This document shows, one piece after another, positions 6,405 to 6,525 of a stretch of DNA of 6,525 bases (positions are counted from its first letter, which is position 1; every line of letters starts with the position of its first letter). The DNA is taken from assembly GCA_937895645.1 (NCBI GenBank), contig CALBKQ010000012.1:1-6525 (forward strand), given 5' to 3'. Position numbers and translations under genes: made by a program. The notes under the pieces are model-generated. The model saw only the letters and a list, made by a program, of their open reading frames with translations, had not been told where the DNA came from and made no database searches. The DNA is from an uncultured Clostridia bacterium (GTDB taxonomy: Bacteria > Bacillota > Clostridia > Oscillospirales > Acutalibacteraceae).

Positions 6405-6525
6405 ATAGTATCTATACGATGGAATATGATCCCCAGACAGGGCAGACAACAACTACGATTGGAGATGACTTCAATCGCCAGACAGTAAATTCCAGCGGTA
6501 CGGTACATGACTGGAACATTGGGCC
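6405..6525 (+). other. Unrelated sequence joined to priA; fragment of a possible YD-repeat-like or surface-protein gene
   Basis: From about 6405 to the window end the sequence no longer encodes PriA and differs in composition (about 48% GC by hand count over 6411-6525, clearly above the operon). The only plus-strand frame free of stops contains the codons from 6419 to 6523, reading MEYDPQTGQTTTTIGDDF and then NRQTVNSSGTVHDWNIG, and it is open at the right edge. The spacing of YD, G and a later D-x-F-N-R resembles Rhs/YD-repeat proteins, and the Thr/Asn/Asp/Gly-rich make-up suits an extracellular protein. This is one short stretch, so the family is a guess. Two minus frames are also open over most of it but look less protein-like. 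Neither end of the gene is present and the frame simply runs into the PriA junction. Confidence 0.35.

Noticed and set aside
6450..6452. TTG as a true start of a short PriA-like protein
   Set aside because: The first ~16 residues it would add do not match PriA, no ribosome binding site precedes it, and a lone PriA C-terminal domain is not a known functional protein.
6266..6508. Minus-strand frame of 80 codons crossing the priA junction
   Set aside because: It is out of frame with PriA and its translation shows no family signature; it spans two unrelated pieces of DNA by chance.

Overview
This window is a housekeeping operon from a low-GC Gram-positive bacterium, most likely a gut-type member of the class Clostridia. 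I lean towards the Ruminococcaceae/Oscillospiraceae side, with moderate confidence. The evidence is the gene order, the AT-rich composition (roughly 35-40% GC by eye) and the GGAGG-type ribosome binding sites. All genes lie on the minus strand, so the operon reads from high to low coordinates: 'priA - def - fmt - zinc metallopeptidase (YugP type) - rsmB - rlmN - stp (prpC) - prkC'. This matches the priA-def-fmt-rsmB-rlmN-prpC-prkC order of Bacillus and Clostridia, with the metallopeptidase inserted between fmt and rsmB.

Layout from the 5' end of the transcript: the C-terminal part of the primosomal helicase PriA (5976-6404), peptide deformylase (5488-5964), methionyl-tRNA formyltransferase (4555-5481), a membrane zinc peptidase (3849-4553), 16S rRNA m5C967 methyltransferase RsmB (2580-3845), 23S rRNA/tRNA m2A methyltransferase RlmN (1545-2576), PP2C phosphatase (808-1536), and the N-terminal kinase domain of a PASTA-type Ser/Thr kinase running off the left edge (1-784). 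Intergenic gaps are only 1 to 23 bases, so there is no room for internal promoters or terminators, and no gene-free stretch exceeds 300 bases. Def and Fmt handle the N-terminal formyl group of new proteins, RsmB and RlmN modify ribosomal RNA, and the phosphatase/kinase pair is the usual cell-wall and growth signalling switch.

The one real discontinuity is at the right end. The PriA reading matches the family up to about position 6404. Beyond it the sequence is unrelated, richer in GC (about 48% by hand count over 6411-6525) and hits an in-frame stop. It reads best on the plus strand as a fragment of a repetitive, Thr/Asn/Asp-rich, possibly YD-repeat-like surface protein. A chimeric assembly join is the simplest explanation; a genuine insertion or rearrangement in priA is the alternative. 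A second, smaller oddity is that the kinase has HQD instead of HRD in its catalytic loop. I see no previously undescribed system in this window.
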